Assembly (NCBI RefSeq): GCF_008638305.1
Contig: NZ_VTPZ01000002.1
Coordinates: forward strand, 310,001-374,000
Direction: 5' to 3'
DNA from: Pseudomonas profundi
Lineage (GTDB): Bacteria; Pseudomonadota; Gammaproteobacteria; Pseudomonadales; Pseudomonadaceae
DNA: 64,000 bases
This document shows, in pieces, positions 47,732 to 56,466 of this stretch. The position numbers were made by a program, and so were the translations under genes. Below the pieces are notes generated by a model. That model was not told where the DNA came from and did not search any database. It worked only from the letters and a program-made list of their open reading frames with translations. Positions within the stretch are counted from its first letter, which is position 1; each line of letters starts with the position of its first letter.

Positions 47732-49816
47732 ATGCTTTCAGCCGTCAGCGACGGATGGGCCATGACCAGCGGGTTAATGTCCGCCGCCTGGGTACAGGCA
47801 ACGGCTGCGTTGCTGATGCTGCTCCTGCTGGTTTCAATGGTCAGGCATGGGCTGCTTCGTAGCAGGGCAAGCACCACTCGATCTGAGAGCGATTCGCCCG
47901 AACGCCCGCTTGTCGATAAGGAACAGGATCTGCGGGCTATGTTCGACCAGTCCTGCGCTGCCGTGATGCTGCTCGATCGCGCTTCTCGCGCTCCGATATA
48001 CGCCAACCAGACGGCGCTTGCCGCATTTGGTGCGCATAGCCCCGAACAGCTTGCCGGGCGGATAATGGGTTGTGCTGATGCCTGGCCGGATGAGCCCTTT
48101 AGTCTGTCTGATTTCGAACGGCGTCTCGACCAGGTCCGGGCTTCTGGGAACCAGCCATTCGAGTGGTTGGCATTACCCGCCGGGGGCATTCCCACCTGGC
48201 TGGAGGTTTCGCTGTCGCTGGTGCAGTACGGCGGTAAGGCAGCCCTGATGTTTACTGGCCTGAATATTACGCCCCTGAAAAATGCTGAACGAGCGGACCG
48301 TCTCCGGCAAAAGGCGATGGCCTCTATGGCCCGTGACAGCGTCCTTAGTGTCACGCTTGACCAGCTCGCGGCGATTGTCGAAATCGCCATCCCCGGGGCG
48401 CATTGCGCCATCATGGTGCATGATGACGAAACGGATATGCTCCGATTGGGCGGAGGCAAATCGGTGCCTCCCGAGTTCCGCGAGGGCCTCGGCTTAGTCC
48501 CGGTCGAATTTGGGGCGGCTGGCTGCGGCACCGCGGCGTATATCCAGGGGAGCGTGGTCAGCCACGATATCCGTGCTGACCAGCGTTGGGAGCGTTTTCG
48601 CCGTTGTGCCGAGCTTGCCGGGTTCCGCGCCTGCTGGTCTGAGCCCATGTTCGGCAGTGGCAACGTTTTGCTGGGCACGTTCGACGTATATCACACGGCA
48701 CCCTGGACGCCAGGCAACGAGGATATTGACAGACTGACCGGCCCTCTCCATCTTGCCGGCCTCACCATCGAGCGGCATCGGGGTAAGATAGCCTTGGACA
48801 ATATGGTGATGTCCGAGCAGATGGTCCGGCGCATCAGTACGGACCTGCTCACAGTCGATCCTCACGAAACCGATCAGGCGATCAGCAGGACCTGTTCTGA
48901 ACTTGGAGAACATTTCCAGGCACAACGCGTTGTGCTATGTCAGCTTGATACTGCAGGTGAAAATCTGCACCTTACTCATGAATGGGCTGACAGTACCGAG
49001 CAACTGCTTGCGCAACAGGCTGTCGAGCATTTTCCGCTGAGCGAAACTGCGTTGCAGGCGCTGTTCGGAGATCAAAGCAAGCTTGTCGTTAGCGGGAAAG
49101 GTGAACGCCCTTCATCTTCAGATGGCGTCTCCGAGCTGCTTCCCCTCGATGGAAACCAGTCCCTGCTGCTCGCGGCCGTGAGCCGGCAGGGCCGCATTGC
49201 CGGGTTCCTCGGCGTCGTGAGAAGCTCGACAACCACGGCGTGGACATCCCGGCGAATCCAGACCGTCGAGCTAATGGCCAGCCTGCTGTCCAGTGCGATT
49301 ACGCGCAAGGATCTAGTCAACAGCCTGACGTTCCAGGCAGTCCGTGACCAGCTTACCGGCCTTTACAACCGGCATAAACTCGAAGAAATCCTGTCCCAGG
49401 AAGTGGCGCGTTGCCTGCGCTACAGCAGCGTTTTCTCTGTGATCATTTTCGATCTGGACCATTTCAAATCCGTCAATGATCGTTTCGGCCATAACGGAGG
49501 CGACGCCGTTCTGTCTTCCATTGCTCGCATCGTGGAGGCCAACGTCAGGGAAACTGAAATTGCCGGCCGGTGGGGCGGAGAGGAATTTCTGATGGTCCTG
49601 CCAGAGACGACGCTTGACAGCGCTTTGCAGTTGGCCGAGCGACTGCGCAGTAACGTCGAGGCGCACCAGTTCCCCATACCCCAACAGGTCACGGTAAGCA
49701 TTGGTGTCGCGTCGTTTGCGTCGGGAGATACTCCGAAAAAGATCGTGCAGCGCGCGGATGCGGCGCTGTACGCTGCCAAAGAAGCGGGCCGCAACCGAGT
49801 GATGTCGTCGCTTTGA
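47732..49816 (+). CDS. PAS-GAF-GAF-GGDEF diguanylate cyclase
   Basis: A 694-residue predicted c-di-GMP synthase. Order: N-terminal membrane segment (about 18-38), PAS-like domain (about 65-185), two GAF-like domains (about 200-350 and 370-515) and a GGDEF domain (about 525-694) with an intact active-site motif GGEEF in RWGGEEFLMVLP. The inhibitory site five residues before it reads RETE instead of RxxD, so product inhibition may be lost. AAGGAG precedes the ATG; an in-frame GTG at 47726 is less likely. It lies 18 bases after tadG on the same strand, so c-di-GMP could act on the pilus; that link is inferred. Confidence 0.9.
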   Translation: MLSAVSDGWAMTSGLMSAAWVQATAALLMLLLLVSMVRHGLLRSRASTTRSESDSPERPLVDKEQDLRAMFDQSCAAVMLLDRASRAPIYANQTALAAFGAHSPEQLAGRIMGCADAWPDEPFSLSDFERRLDQVRASGNQPFEWLALPAGGIPTWLEVSLSLVQYGGKAALMFTGLNITPLKNAERADRLRQKAMASMARDSVLSVTLDQLAAIVEIAIPGAHCAIMVHDDETDMLRLGGGKSVPPEFREGLGLVPVEFGAAGCGTAAYIQGSVVSHDIRADQRWERFRRCAELAGFRACWSEPMFGSGNVLLGTFDVYHTAPWTPGNEDIDRLTGPLHLAGLTIERHRGKIALDNMVMSEQMVRRISTDLLTVDPHETDQAISRTCSELGEHFQAQRVVLCQLDTAGENLHLTHEWADSTEQLLAQQAVEHFPLSETALQALFGDQSKLVVSGKGERPSSSDGVSELLPLDGNQSLLLAAVSRQGRIAGFLGVVRSSTTTAWTSRRIQTVELMASLLSSAITRKDLVNSLTFQAVRDQLTGLYNRHKLEEILSQEVARCLRYSSVFSVIIFDLDHFKSVNDRFGHNGGDAVLSSIARIVEANVRETEIAGRWGGEEFLMVLPETTLDSALQLAERLRSNVEAHQFPIPQQVTVSIGVASFASGDTPKKIVQRADAALYAAKEAGRNRVMSSL

Positions 49817-49859
49817 ACCGCCTCGTGCCGGCCTGCCATCATGGATTTCTTCAGGCATA

Positions 49860-49887
49860 AAAAAAGCCAGCTTGTGGCCGGCTTTTC
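49860..49887. terminator. Bidirectional terminator between the GGDEF gene and ppa
   Basis: AAAAGCCAGC and GGCCGGCTTTT pair with one mismatch around a loop of about five bases, with A-rich and T-rich flanks. It can terminate the plus-strand GGDEF transcript and the minus-strand ppa transcript. Confidence 0.7.
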
Positions 49888-49902
49888 AACTTGGCGAAAC
49901 GC

Positions 49903-50430
49903 TTATTTTTGGTAAGCGTCTACTGCCTTAACAATTTCTGCGCGGGCTTCTTCAGCGCCGCCCCAGCGATCGATCTTGACCCATTTGCCTTTCTCGAGAT
50001 CCTTGTAGTTCTCGAAGAAATGCTGGATCTGCTGGATCAGCAAGTCAGGTAGATCGGTGTATTCCTGGATGTCATGGTACAGCACGCTGAGCTTGTCGTG
50101 CGGCACGGCAACCACCTTGGCGTCGCCGCCGCCGTCGTCGGTCATGTGCAGGATGCCAACCGGACGGCTGCGAATCACCGAGCCCGGCGCGACGGGATGC
50201 GGGGTAACGACCAGTACGTCCAGCGGGTCGCCGTCATCGGCCAGGGTGTTGGGGATGTAACCATAGTTGGCTGGATAAAACATCGGAGTCGCCATGAAGC
50301 GGTCAACGAACAGCACGCTGCTGTCCTTGTCGATCTCGTATTTGATCGGCGCATGGTTGGCCGGAATTTCGATGGCAACGTAGATGTCGTTAGGTATGTC
50401 TTTGCCTGCGGGGATCTGGTCGTAGCTCAT
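49903..50430 (-). CDS. ppa: Inorganic pyrophosphatase, family I
   Basis: A 175-residue family I soluble pyrophosphatase that splits PPi to two phosphates. It has the conserved [18 protein letters not shown] substrate region, the metal-binding [11 protein letters not shown] segment and [12 protein letters not shown]. It has its own strong promoter upstream and lies downstream of a PPi-type phosphofructokinase on the same strand. Confidence 0.97.
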   Translation of the reverse strand: MSYDQIPAGKDIPNDIYVAIEIPANHAPIKYEIDKDSSVLFVDRFMATPMFYPANYGYIPNTLADDGDPLDVLVVTPHPVAPGSVIRSRPVGILHMTDDGGGDAKVVAVPHDKLSVLYHDIQEYTDLPDLLIQQIQHFFENYKDLEKGKWVKIDRWGGAEEARAEIVKAVDAYQK

Positions 50431-50529
50431 GTTTTACCTGATTCGGGCATGGGGGAGGGGGTGCTGAACAGCCCTGACTGGACGTCTGGCCAGGCGTTGT
50501 TCAGTAGCACCTGCAAAATGTTGGCCGGG

Positions 50530-50558
50530 ATTATAGAGGCATTAGGTCCGCAGACCAA
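50530..50558 (-). promoter_or_regulatory. Promoter of ppa
   Basis: On the minus strand TTGGTC (50558-50553) and a perfect TATAAT (50535-50530) are 17 bases apart. The leader to the ppa start would be about 90 bases. Confidence 0.7.
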
Positions 50559-50599
50559 GCGCCAGGCTATAAAACCATGGTCTAACTATTCTTTGGTAG

Positions 50600-50639
50600 C
50601 GGTAGAGACCGTTGTGCACGATGGTGACGGGCTCTACCG
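50600..50639. repeat. Long hairpin between pfp and ppa
   Basis: CGGTAGAG (50600-50607) pairs exactly with CTCTACCG (50632-50639), and CCGT/ACGG inside extends the stem. It begins 16 bases after the pfp stop on the minus strand. There is no T-run, so it may be a processing or weak termination structure for pfp. Confidence 0.5.
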
Positions 50640-50654
50640 TTACTGCCATCTCGA

Positions 50655-51914
50655 TCAGATCGAGAAGGTTTCCAGCTTGCGCTCAACCGGTGCGTTTTTC
50701 AGTCGCACGTAGCTGGGCATGCCATTGACGAAGGGCGGGAAGTCCTCACCCTGGATCAGCGGCGACAGATATTCGCGGCAGGCGTCGGTGATGTGGAAGC
50801 CATCCTCGGTGATGAAATCGCGGGGCATGAATTTCTCGACGTTCGCCACATCCTTCAACGGCGCCTCGATGATATCCCACTGGTAAGGGGTGTCCTGCAG
50901 ACGTCGAATCGCCGGCATGATGGCGTTCTTGCCTTCCAGGGCAATGCGTACTGCCGCCTCACCCAGTGCATAGGCCTGTTCCACGTCGACCTTGGAGGCA
51001 ATGTGTCGAGCCGCGCGCTGTAGATAGTCAGCAACAGCCCAATGGTATTTGTAGCCCAGCTCCTGCTGTACCAGTTTGGCGATAGTAGGTGCCACGCCGC
51101 CCAGCTGAGCATGGCCGAAGGCGTCGGTCAGACCGGACTCGGAGAGAAACTTGCCGTCACTGTTCTTGATGCCTTCGGAGACGCCAATAACGCAGTAACC
51201 ATGTGTTTTGACACATTCGTCAACGCGCGCCAGGAACGCTGCCTGGTCGAATTCGATTTCCGGGAACAACAGAATATGTGGCGCTTCACCCTGGCCTTCG
51301 CTGGCCAGGCCGCAAGCAGCGGTAATCCAGCCGGCGTGACGGCCCATCACTTCAAGAATGAAGACCTTGGTCGACGTGGCGGACATTGAGTCGACATCGA
51401 AACCGGCTTCCCGGATAGACGTTGCAACGTACTTGGCAACCGAGCCGAAGCCCGGGCAGCAGTCGGTGATCGGCAGATCGTTATCCACGGTCTTTGGGAC
51501 ATGAATAGCCTGAATCGGATAACCCATGGTCTCAGCCAGTTGGGAAATCTTGAGGCACGTGTCGGCAGAATCCCCGCCACCGTTATAAAAGAAGTAACCG
51601 ATGTCGTGCGCCTTGAATACTTCGATCAGTCGCTCATATTCAGCGCGGTTGGCTTCCACGCTCTTGAGCTTGTAACGGCACGAGCCGAAAGCACCGGAAG
51701 GGGTGTGGCGCAGCGCTGCGATGTTTTCTGCCGATTCCTGACTGGTATCGATCAGGTCTTCGGTCAGGGCGCCAATGATGCCGTTGCGGCCGGCGTACAC
51801 CTTGCCAATCTTGTCCGGATGTTGGCGAGCTGTTTCGATTACCCCCGCTGCCGACGCGTTGATGACGGCGGTAACGCCGCCAGATTGGGCATAAAAGGCA
51901 TTCTTGACTGTCAT
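50655..51914 (-). CDS. pfp: 6-phosphofructokinase, pyrophosphate-dependent type
   Basis: A 419-residue phosphofructokinase that interconverts fructose 6-phosphate and fructose 1,6-bisphosphate. Two positions point to PPi rather than ATP as phosphate donor: the donor loop reads GGGDS (Asp115 where ATP enzymes have Gly) and the active-site loop reads PKTVDND (Lys141 where ATP enzymes have Gly). The MGRHAGW block is intact. Pseudomonads classically lack a phosphofructokinase and use the Entner-Doudoroff route, so the gene is notable here. The reaction could run toward gluconeogenesis. ppa is the next gene. Confidence 0.88.
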   Translation of the reverse strand: MTVKNAFYAQSGGVTAVINASAAGVIETARQHPDKIGKVYAGRNGIIGALTEDLIDTSQESAENIAALRHTPSGAFGSCRYKLKSVEANRAEYERLIEVFKAHDIGYFFYNGGGDSADTCLKISQLAETMGYPIQAIHVPKTVDNDLPITDCCPGFGSVAKYVATSIREAGFDVDSMSATSTKVFILEVMGRHAGWITAACGLASEGQGEAPHILLFPEIEFDQAAFLARVDECVKTHGYCVIGVSEGIKNSDGKFLSESGLTDAFGHAQLGGVAPTIAKLVQQELGYKYHWAVADYLQRAARHIASKVDVEQAYALGEAAVRIALEGKNAIMPAIRRLQDTPYQWDIIEAPLKDVANVEKFMPRDFITEDGFHITDACREYLSPLIQGEDFPPFVNGMPSYVRLKNAPVERKLETFSI

Positions 51915-52146
51915 GCTGACTCCATGTTTTGAAAGCTGATGGCCTGGTGCTGATAGGCTCTCCCTGCAACGCCCGAAGGGCGCCGCGTTCAGCGGAGGTA
52001 CGGCCTACGGCAAAATGGCGGCGATAATAGCGCAAAGCCGCACGCTTTGCATGGACCTCCGGCGGGCTGTAAGGTTGCATGGGCGTGCGTGATAGTATTC
52101 GCAGTGACGCGATTCAAACTCAAAGCAACCTGATCCTGGATAGACG

Positions 52147-53508
52147 ATGCACCTGCATATTCTTGGTATTTGCGGCACTTTCATGGGGTCGCTGGCCCTG
52201 CTTGCGCGGGAACTCGGACATCAGGTGAGCGGCAGCGATGCCAATGTCTATCCGCCGATGAGCACCCAGCTGGAGGCGCAGGGCATCCAGCTCATGGAAG
52301 GTTATCTGCCTGAGCACCTGGAGCCTGCGCCTGATCTGGTGATCATCGGCAACGCCTTGTCCCGGGGTAATCCGGCCGTCGAGCATGTGCTGGATAAGGG
52401 CCTACCCTATGTTTCCGGCCCGGAATGGCTTGCGCGGCATGTGTTGCAGGACCGTTGGGTACTGGCCGTCGCCGGTACGCATGGCAAGACTACGACCTCC
52501 AGCCTGCTGGCCTGGTTATTGGAAGATGCCGGCATGGCGCCGGGCTTTCTTATCGGGGGCGTGCCACAGAATTTTGGCTTGTCGGCTCGCCTGGGTGACA
52601 CACCCTTCTTCGTCGTTGAGGCAGATGAGTACGACAGCGCCTTCTTCGACAAGCGTTCCAAGTTCGTGCACTACCGGCCCCGCACGGCAATCCTGAATAA
52701 TCTGGAATTCGATCATGCTGATATTTTTCCGGACCTGGCAGCGATCGAGAGGCAGTTTCATCATCTGGTGCGGACGGTCCCGGCCAGCGGACAGATTATT
52801 TATCCGCACGGCGAGCAGGCCCTGCAACGCGTTATTCAGATGGGCTGCTGGACGCCAACGCAAACCACAGGGGAGGGCGGTAACTGGCAAGCCAGGCTGC
52901 TGGCCGCCGACGGGTCGCAGTTCGAGGTGCGGCTGGATGGCCAGTTGCAAGGCGTCGCCAACTGGTCACAGACCGGCGATCACAGCGTCGCCAATGCCTT
53001 GACGGCGATGGCCGCAGCGCGACACGTCGGGGTCACGCCCCAGCAAGCCATCGCATCCCTTGCAGGATTTCGCAGTGCCAAACGGCGCATGGAAAAACTG
53101 ATAGAAGTGAATGACATCGTTCTGTACGACGATTTCGCCCATCATCCAACCGCCATCGCTACGACCATTGCCGGCCTGCGCGCACAGATCGGCGATGCTC
53201 AACTGATCGCCGTTATTGAGCCGCGCTCCAACACCATGCGGCTCGGCAGTCATATGGCGTCGCTGCCCGCCAGCGTGTCGCAGGCCAGTGAGGTTATCTG
53301 GTACCAACCTGAAGGGCTCGACTGGTCCCTCGATTCGGTGGTTCAGCAAAGCCCGGTGCCGGCGCAGGTCGAAACCAGTATCGAGCGCATCATCGACAAG
53401 GTCGTTACTGGCGCCAGACCGGGTGCGCGGGTGGTGGTCATGAGCAATGGCGGCTTTGCTGGTATCCATCAGAAACTGGCAGCAGCCCTGGTGGCACGGC
53501 ATGGCTAA
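52147..53508 (+). CDS. mpl: UDP-N-acetylmuramate:L-alanyl-gamma-D-glutamyl-meso-diaminopimelate ligase
   Basis: Mpl recycles the murein tripeptide by joining it to UDP-MurNAc. The 453-residue Mur ligase family protein begins [20 protein letters not shown], has the P-loop GTHGKTT at 110-116 with Lys114, the [19 protein letters not shown] block and a C-terminal ligase domain with [11 protein letters not shown]. It overlaps ubiX by eight bases. The 232-base gap to pfp holds the divergent start regions and a short GC hairpin near 51971-51985. Confidence 0.96.
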   Translation: MHLHILGICGTFMGSLALLARELGHQVSGSDANVYPPMSTQLEAQGIQLMEGYLPEHLEPAPDLVIIGNALSRGNPAVEHVLDKGLPYVSGPEWLARHVLQDRWVLAVAGTHGKTTTSSLLAWLLEDAGMAPGFLIGGVPQNFGLSARLGDTPFFVVEADEYDSAFFDKRSKFVHYRPRTAILNNLEFDHADIFPDLAAIERQFHHLVRTVPASGQIIYPHGEQALQRVIQMGCWTPTQTTGEGGNWQARLLAADGSQFEVRLDGQLQGVANWSQTGDHSVANALTAMAAARHVGVTPQQAIASLAGFRSAKRRMEKLIEVNDIVLYDDFAHHPTAIATTIAGLRAQIGDAQLIAVIEPRSNTMRLGSHMASLPASVSQASEVIWYQPEGLDWSLDSVVQQSPVPAQVETSIERIIDKVVTGARPGARVVVMSNGGFAGIHQKLAAALVARHG

Positions 53509-54106
53509 TTTGCGCGTTACGCTGGCAGTGACCGGCGCCTCTGGTTCGCAATACGCGCTGCGGTTGCTGGAGTGTCTGGTTCGGGCAGACGTGGACGTAT
53601 CTTTTTTGATCTCCCAGGCTGCGCAGTTGGTGGTCGCCACCGAAACTGAGCTGCAATTGCCACCCAAACCGCAGGCGCTCGAGGCCTTTCTGACCGAGCG
53701 GTATGCTGTGCGGGCGGGGCAGGTCCGCGTCTACGGCAAGCAGGACTGGATGGCTCCGGTTGCCTCAGGCTCTGGGGCGCCGGCCTCGATGGTGGTGTGC
53801 CCATGTTCCACCGGCACGCTCTCGGCGATTGCCACGGGAGCCAGCAATAACCTGATAGAACGCGCTGCGGATGTGGCGCTCAAGGAGCGTCGTAAGTTGA
53901 TTCTGGTGCCTCGTGAGTCGCCTTATTCGACGGTGCATCTGGAGAACATGCTCAAGCTGAGCCAGATGGGCGCCGTGATTTTACCGGCCAGCCCTGGCTT
54001 CTATCACAAGCCGCAGTCGGTCAGCGACATGGTGGATTTTGTCGTGGCGCGGATTCTCAACCAGTTGGGTATTGATCAAAATTTGCTGCCCGCCTGGGGC
54101 GAATGA
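53501..54106 (+). CDS. ubiX: Flavin prenyltransferase UbiX
   Basis: UbiX attaches a dimethylallyl group to FMN to make the prenylated cofactor of the UbiD decarboxylase in ubiquinone synthesis. The 201-residue flavoprotein shows [15 protein letters not shown], the [36 protein letters not shown] core and [15 protein letters not shown]. The start at 53501 overlaps the mpl stop by eight bases; mpl-ubiX is the Pseudomonas order. Confidence 0.95.
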   Translation: MANLRVTLAVTGASGSQYALRLLECLVRADVDVSFLISQAAQLVVATETELQLPPKPQALEAFLTERYAVRAGQVRVYGKQDWMAPVASGSGAPASMVVCPCSTGTLSAIATGASNNLIERAADVALKERRKLILVPRESPYSTVHLENMLKLSQMGAVILPASPGFYHKPQSVSDMVDFVVARILNQLGIDQNLLPAWGE

Positions 54107-54154
54107 GGTGGGCATCGAAAGGGTCGCCGGGCCTGAGGCGACCCGGCGCGCTAC

Positions 54155-54610
54155 TTAGACGAAATACAGGCTCAGGCCCTCGGCAATGAAAGCTGGCTTG
54201 TCGACGCCTTCGATTTCCAGTGTCGAGCGGGCTTTTACCAGCCACTGACCGGGCTTCTTCTCGGTTACGTCCAGTACTTCGCTGTGCAGCCGTACCCGCG
54301 AGCCGACACGGACTGGCTGAATGAATCGCAGGCTGTCGAGTCCATAGTTGACCGCCATCTTCAACCCTTCAGGCCGCAGAGCGATCTCGGCTGAGAGAAC
54401 GGGCAGCAATGAAAGCGACAGGAAACCGTGCGCAATGGTCCCGCCGAAGGGGGTCTGTTTGGCTTTTTCCTCGTCGATGTGGATGAACTGATGATCGCCG
54501 GTACACTCGGCAAACTGGTTCACGCGGTCCTGATCGATCTGCAACCACTCTGAGTGGCCCAGATCTTTACCAATGTAGGATGTCAACTCGGATACGGGTA
54601 CGGCGGTCAT
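54155..54610 (-). CDS. MaoC-like hotdog dehydratase
   Basis: A 151-residue single-hotdog protein of the MaoC/(R)-specific enoyl-CoA hydratase family. The catalytic Asp and His are present in CTGDHQFIHID, although the usual TGDxNPxH motif has QF in place of NP. GGTIAHGFLSLSLLP completes the family signature. The substrate is unknown; an acyl-CoA is likely. The start at 54610 is chosen because GGAGAACGCT gives a well-placed site; a longer frame to 54754 has none. Confidence 0.85.
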   Translation of the reverse strand: MTAVPVSELTSYIGKDLGHSEWLQIDQDRVNQFAECTGDHQFIHIDEEKAKQTPFGGTIAHGFLSLSLLPVLSAEIALRPEGLKMAVNYGLDSLRFIQPVRVGSRVRLHSEVLDVTEKKPGQWLVKARSTLEIEGVDKPAFIAEGLSLYFV

Positions 54611-54786
54611 AGCGTTCTCCATGGCGGCGATTGTTGTGGTCTCCCTGCGGAGTCGTTCTGCATGGTTGCAACAGTCTGTTGCCCGGTCAATCGAGCTATC
54701 CGGTATATAGGTTTGCTGAATGACCTGACCGCCGTGCTTCGCTATTCTGACCATCAGTAATGCTCACGCTCAACCGAGAGGCTGGA

Positions 54787-55371
54787 ATGTCAGATCAATT
54801 CGCCCTGTTTCCCTTGAAGACGGTGTTGTTGCCATCCTGTGTGATGGATCTGCAAATTTTCGAAGCACGCTATCTGGACATGGTCAGCCGCTGCTTCAAG
54901 CAGGATCAGGGCTTCGTCGTGGTCGGCCTGGAGTCTGGACCGGAGACCGGGTCGGGCAATCTCAAATTCAATTCACTGGGCTGCGAGGCGCGCATAATCG
55001 ACTGGCAACAACAGGATAACGGCCTGTTGGGGATCAGAGTGCAAGGGCATCGACGCGCGCGGATTCTGGACGTTGAGGTCGCCAGCGACGGTCTGGTTGT
55101 GGGCGGTGTCGATTGGCTGGAGGAGTCACTGGACATGCCGCCGACGAACGAGCATGCCGACATGCTTGCCCTGCGCGACAGCCTTCTGCAGCACCCGATG
55201 GCTGCGGGCCTGGGGCTTTCTCCGGTGGCGCACAGCCAGCAGGCCCTGGCCTATCAGCTGGCCTATCTCTTACCGTTCAGTATTGACCAGAAGGCAGCGC
55301 TGTTGGCGATCGACTCGCCTGCTGCGCGCCTGGAGCAGATAATCGATTGGCTGCAGGCTTTGCAATCCTGA
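54787..55371 (+). CDS. LON N-terminal substrate-binding domain protein
   Basis: A 194-residue protein formed by a Lon N-terminal-type (PUA-like) domain with no ATPase or protease part. It begins FALFPLKTVLLPSCVMDLQIFEARYLDM and has the helical bundle in the second half. Free-standing proteins of this kind occur in many proteobacteria; their role is unclear. The start at 54787 has AGAGG upstream; an in-frame ATG at 54760 lacks a site. It is divergent from the MaoC gene. Confidence 0.85.
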   Translation: MSDQFALFPLKTVLLPSCVMDLQIFEARYLDMVSRCFKQDQGFVVVGLESGPETGSGNLKFNSLGCEARIIDWQQQDNGLLGIRVQGHRRARILDVEVASDGLVVGGVDWLEESLDMPPTNEHADMLALRDSLLQHPMAAGLGLSPVAHSQQALAYQLAYLLPFSIDQKAALLAIDSPAARLEQIIDWLQALQS

Positions 55372-55460
55372 TCAGTGGCCAGCTGTCGATATCCGCTACC
55401 CGTCACGAACCGCCAGCGCAGAGGCTGTCTAAAGCACTTTGTCCCTGAGCGAGGCCTGAT

Positions 55461-56456
55461 ATGAAAACCCCAAAGCCTGTTACCGATCGCGCCCCCGAAC
55501 ACGAAGGCAAGTCGGGTGCGTCGTCCGTTGCGCTGATTGCTGCTGCGCTGGGTGCATCGGCCGCGGCTGCGCGGTATCGCACATCACGCGCTGAGAAGGA
55601 AAATCCGCCAGCCGGGCAGTTTGTCGAAGTCGATGGCGTGCGGTTGCATTATGTCGAACGCGGCTCGGGTGAGCCCTTGGTATTGCTGCATGGCGCCGCC
55701 AGCATGACGGCCGATTTTCTGCTCAGTCCGTTGGTGAAGATGGCCGCCGAGCGGTACCGCGTGATCGTTTTTGATCGCCCCGGTTACGGATACAGCGAGC
55801 GGCCACGCTCCACTGTATGGGGTCCCGTCACTCAGGCTGCCCTGTTTGAAGAGGCGTTCCGGAAACTGGATATCGACCAGCCGATCGTACTGGGGCATTC
55901 CTGGGGTGCGATGGTTGCGCTTGCCCTGGGCCTGGACTTCCCCCGGTCACTCAAGGGGCTGGTGTTGATGAGCGGCTATTTTTATCCGACACCCAGGCCG
56001 GAAGTCGCCCTGACCAAAATCACCGGCGTGCCGCTGCTGGGCGATCTGCTCCGCTATACGCTGTCGCCGTGGCTGGTACGCTCGGTCTGGGGGCTGGGCC
56101 TGAAGAACATCTTTGCGCCGGGGGCTGTGCCTGAACACTTCAAACGGTTCCCGGTATGGTTGAGTCTGCGGCCGCTGCCGTTGCGTACCGCGGCGGAGGA
56201 GTTTGCGCTGCTCAATCCGGCCAGCGACAGTCTGCATGGTCGCTATTCCGGGCTCGAGCCGCCCTGCGTGATCATCTCAGGCGATGGCGATCGCGTGCTG
56301 AGTCCGCAGGACCATTCTGCACGGCTGCATGCCCAGATACGGGGCTCGGACTACTGGGTATTTCCGGGGGTAGGGCATATGCCGCATCACGTTGAGCCGC
56401 AGCAGGTGTTGGCTGCGATCAACCTGGCGGCCGAGAAGGCCGCCGACCGTCAGTGA
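55461..56456 (+). CDS. Alpha/beta hydrolase
   Basis: A 331-residue alpha/beta hydrolase with an Ala-rich hydrophobic N-terminal stretch (about 20-37) that may anchor it. It has the oxyanion region VLLHGAAS, the nucleophile elbow GHSWG with Ser147, a likely acid in SGDGDRVL and the histidine in GVGHMPHH. Substrate not predictable. It is separate from the LON gene by 89 bases and convergent with the DedA gene. Confidence 0.85.
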   Translation: MKTPKPVTDRAPEHEGKSGASSVALIAAALGASAAAARYRTSRAEKENPPAGQFVEVDGVRLHYVERGSGEPLVLLHGAASMTADFLLSPLVKMAAERYRVIVFDRPGYGYSERPRSTVWGPVTQAALFEEAFRKLDIDQPIVLGHSWGAMVALALGLDFPRSLKGLVLMSGYFYPTPRPEVALTKITGVPLLGDLLRYTLSPWLVRSVWGLGLKNIFAPGAVPEHFKRFPVWLSLRPLPLRTAAEEFALLNPASDSLHGRYSGLEPPCVIISGDGDRVLSPQDHSARLHAQIRGSDYWVFPGVGHMPHHVEPQQVLAAINLAAEKAADRQ

Positions 56457-56466
56457 GGCCGGGACG

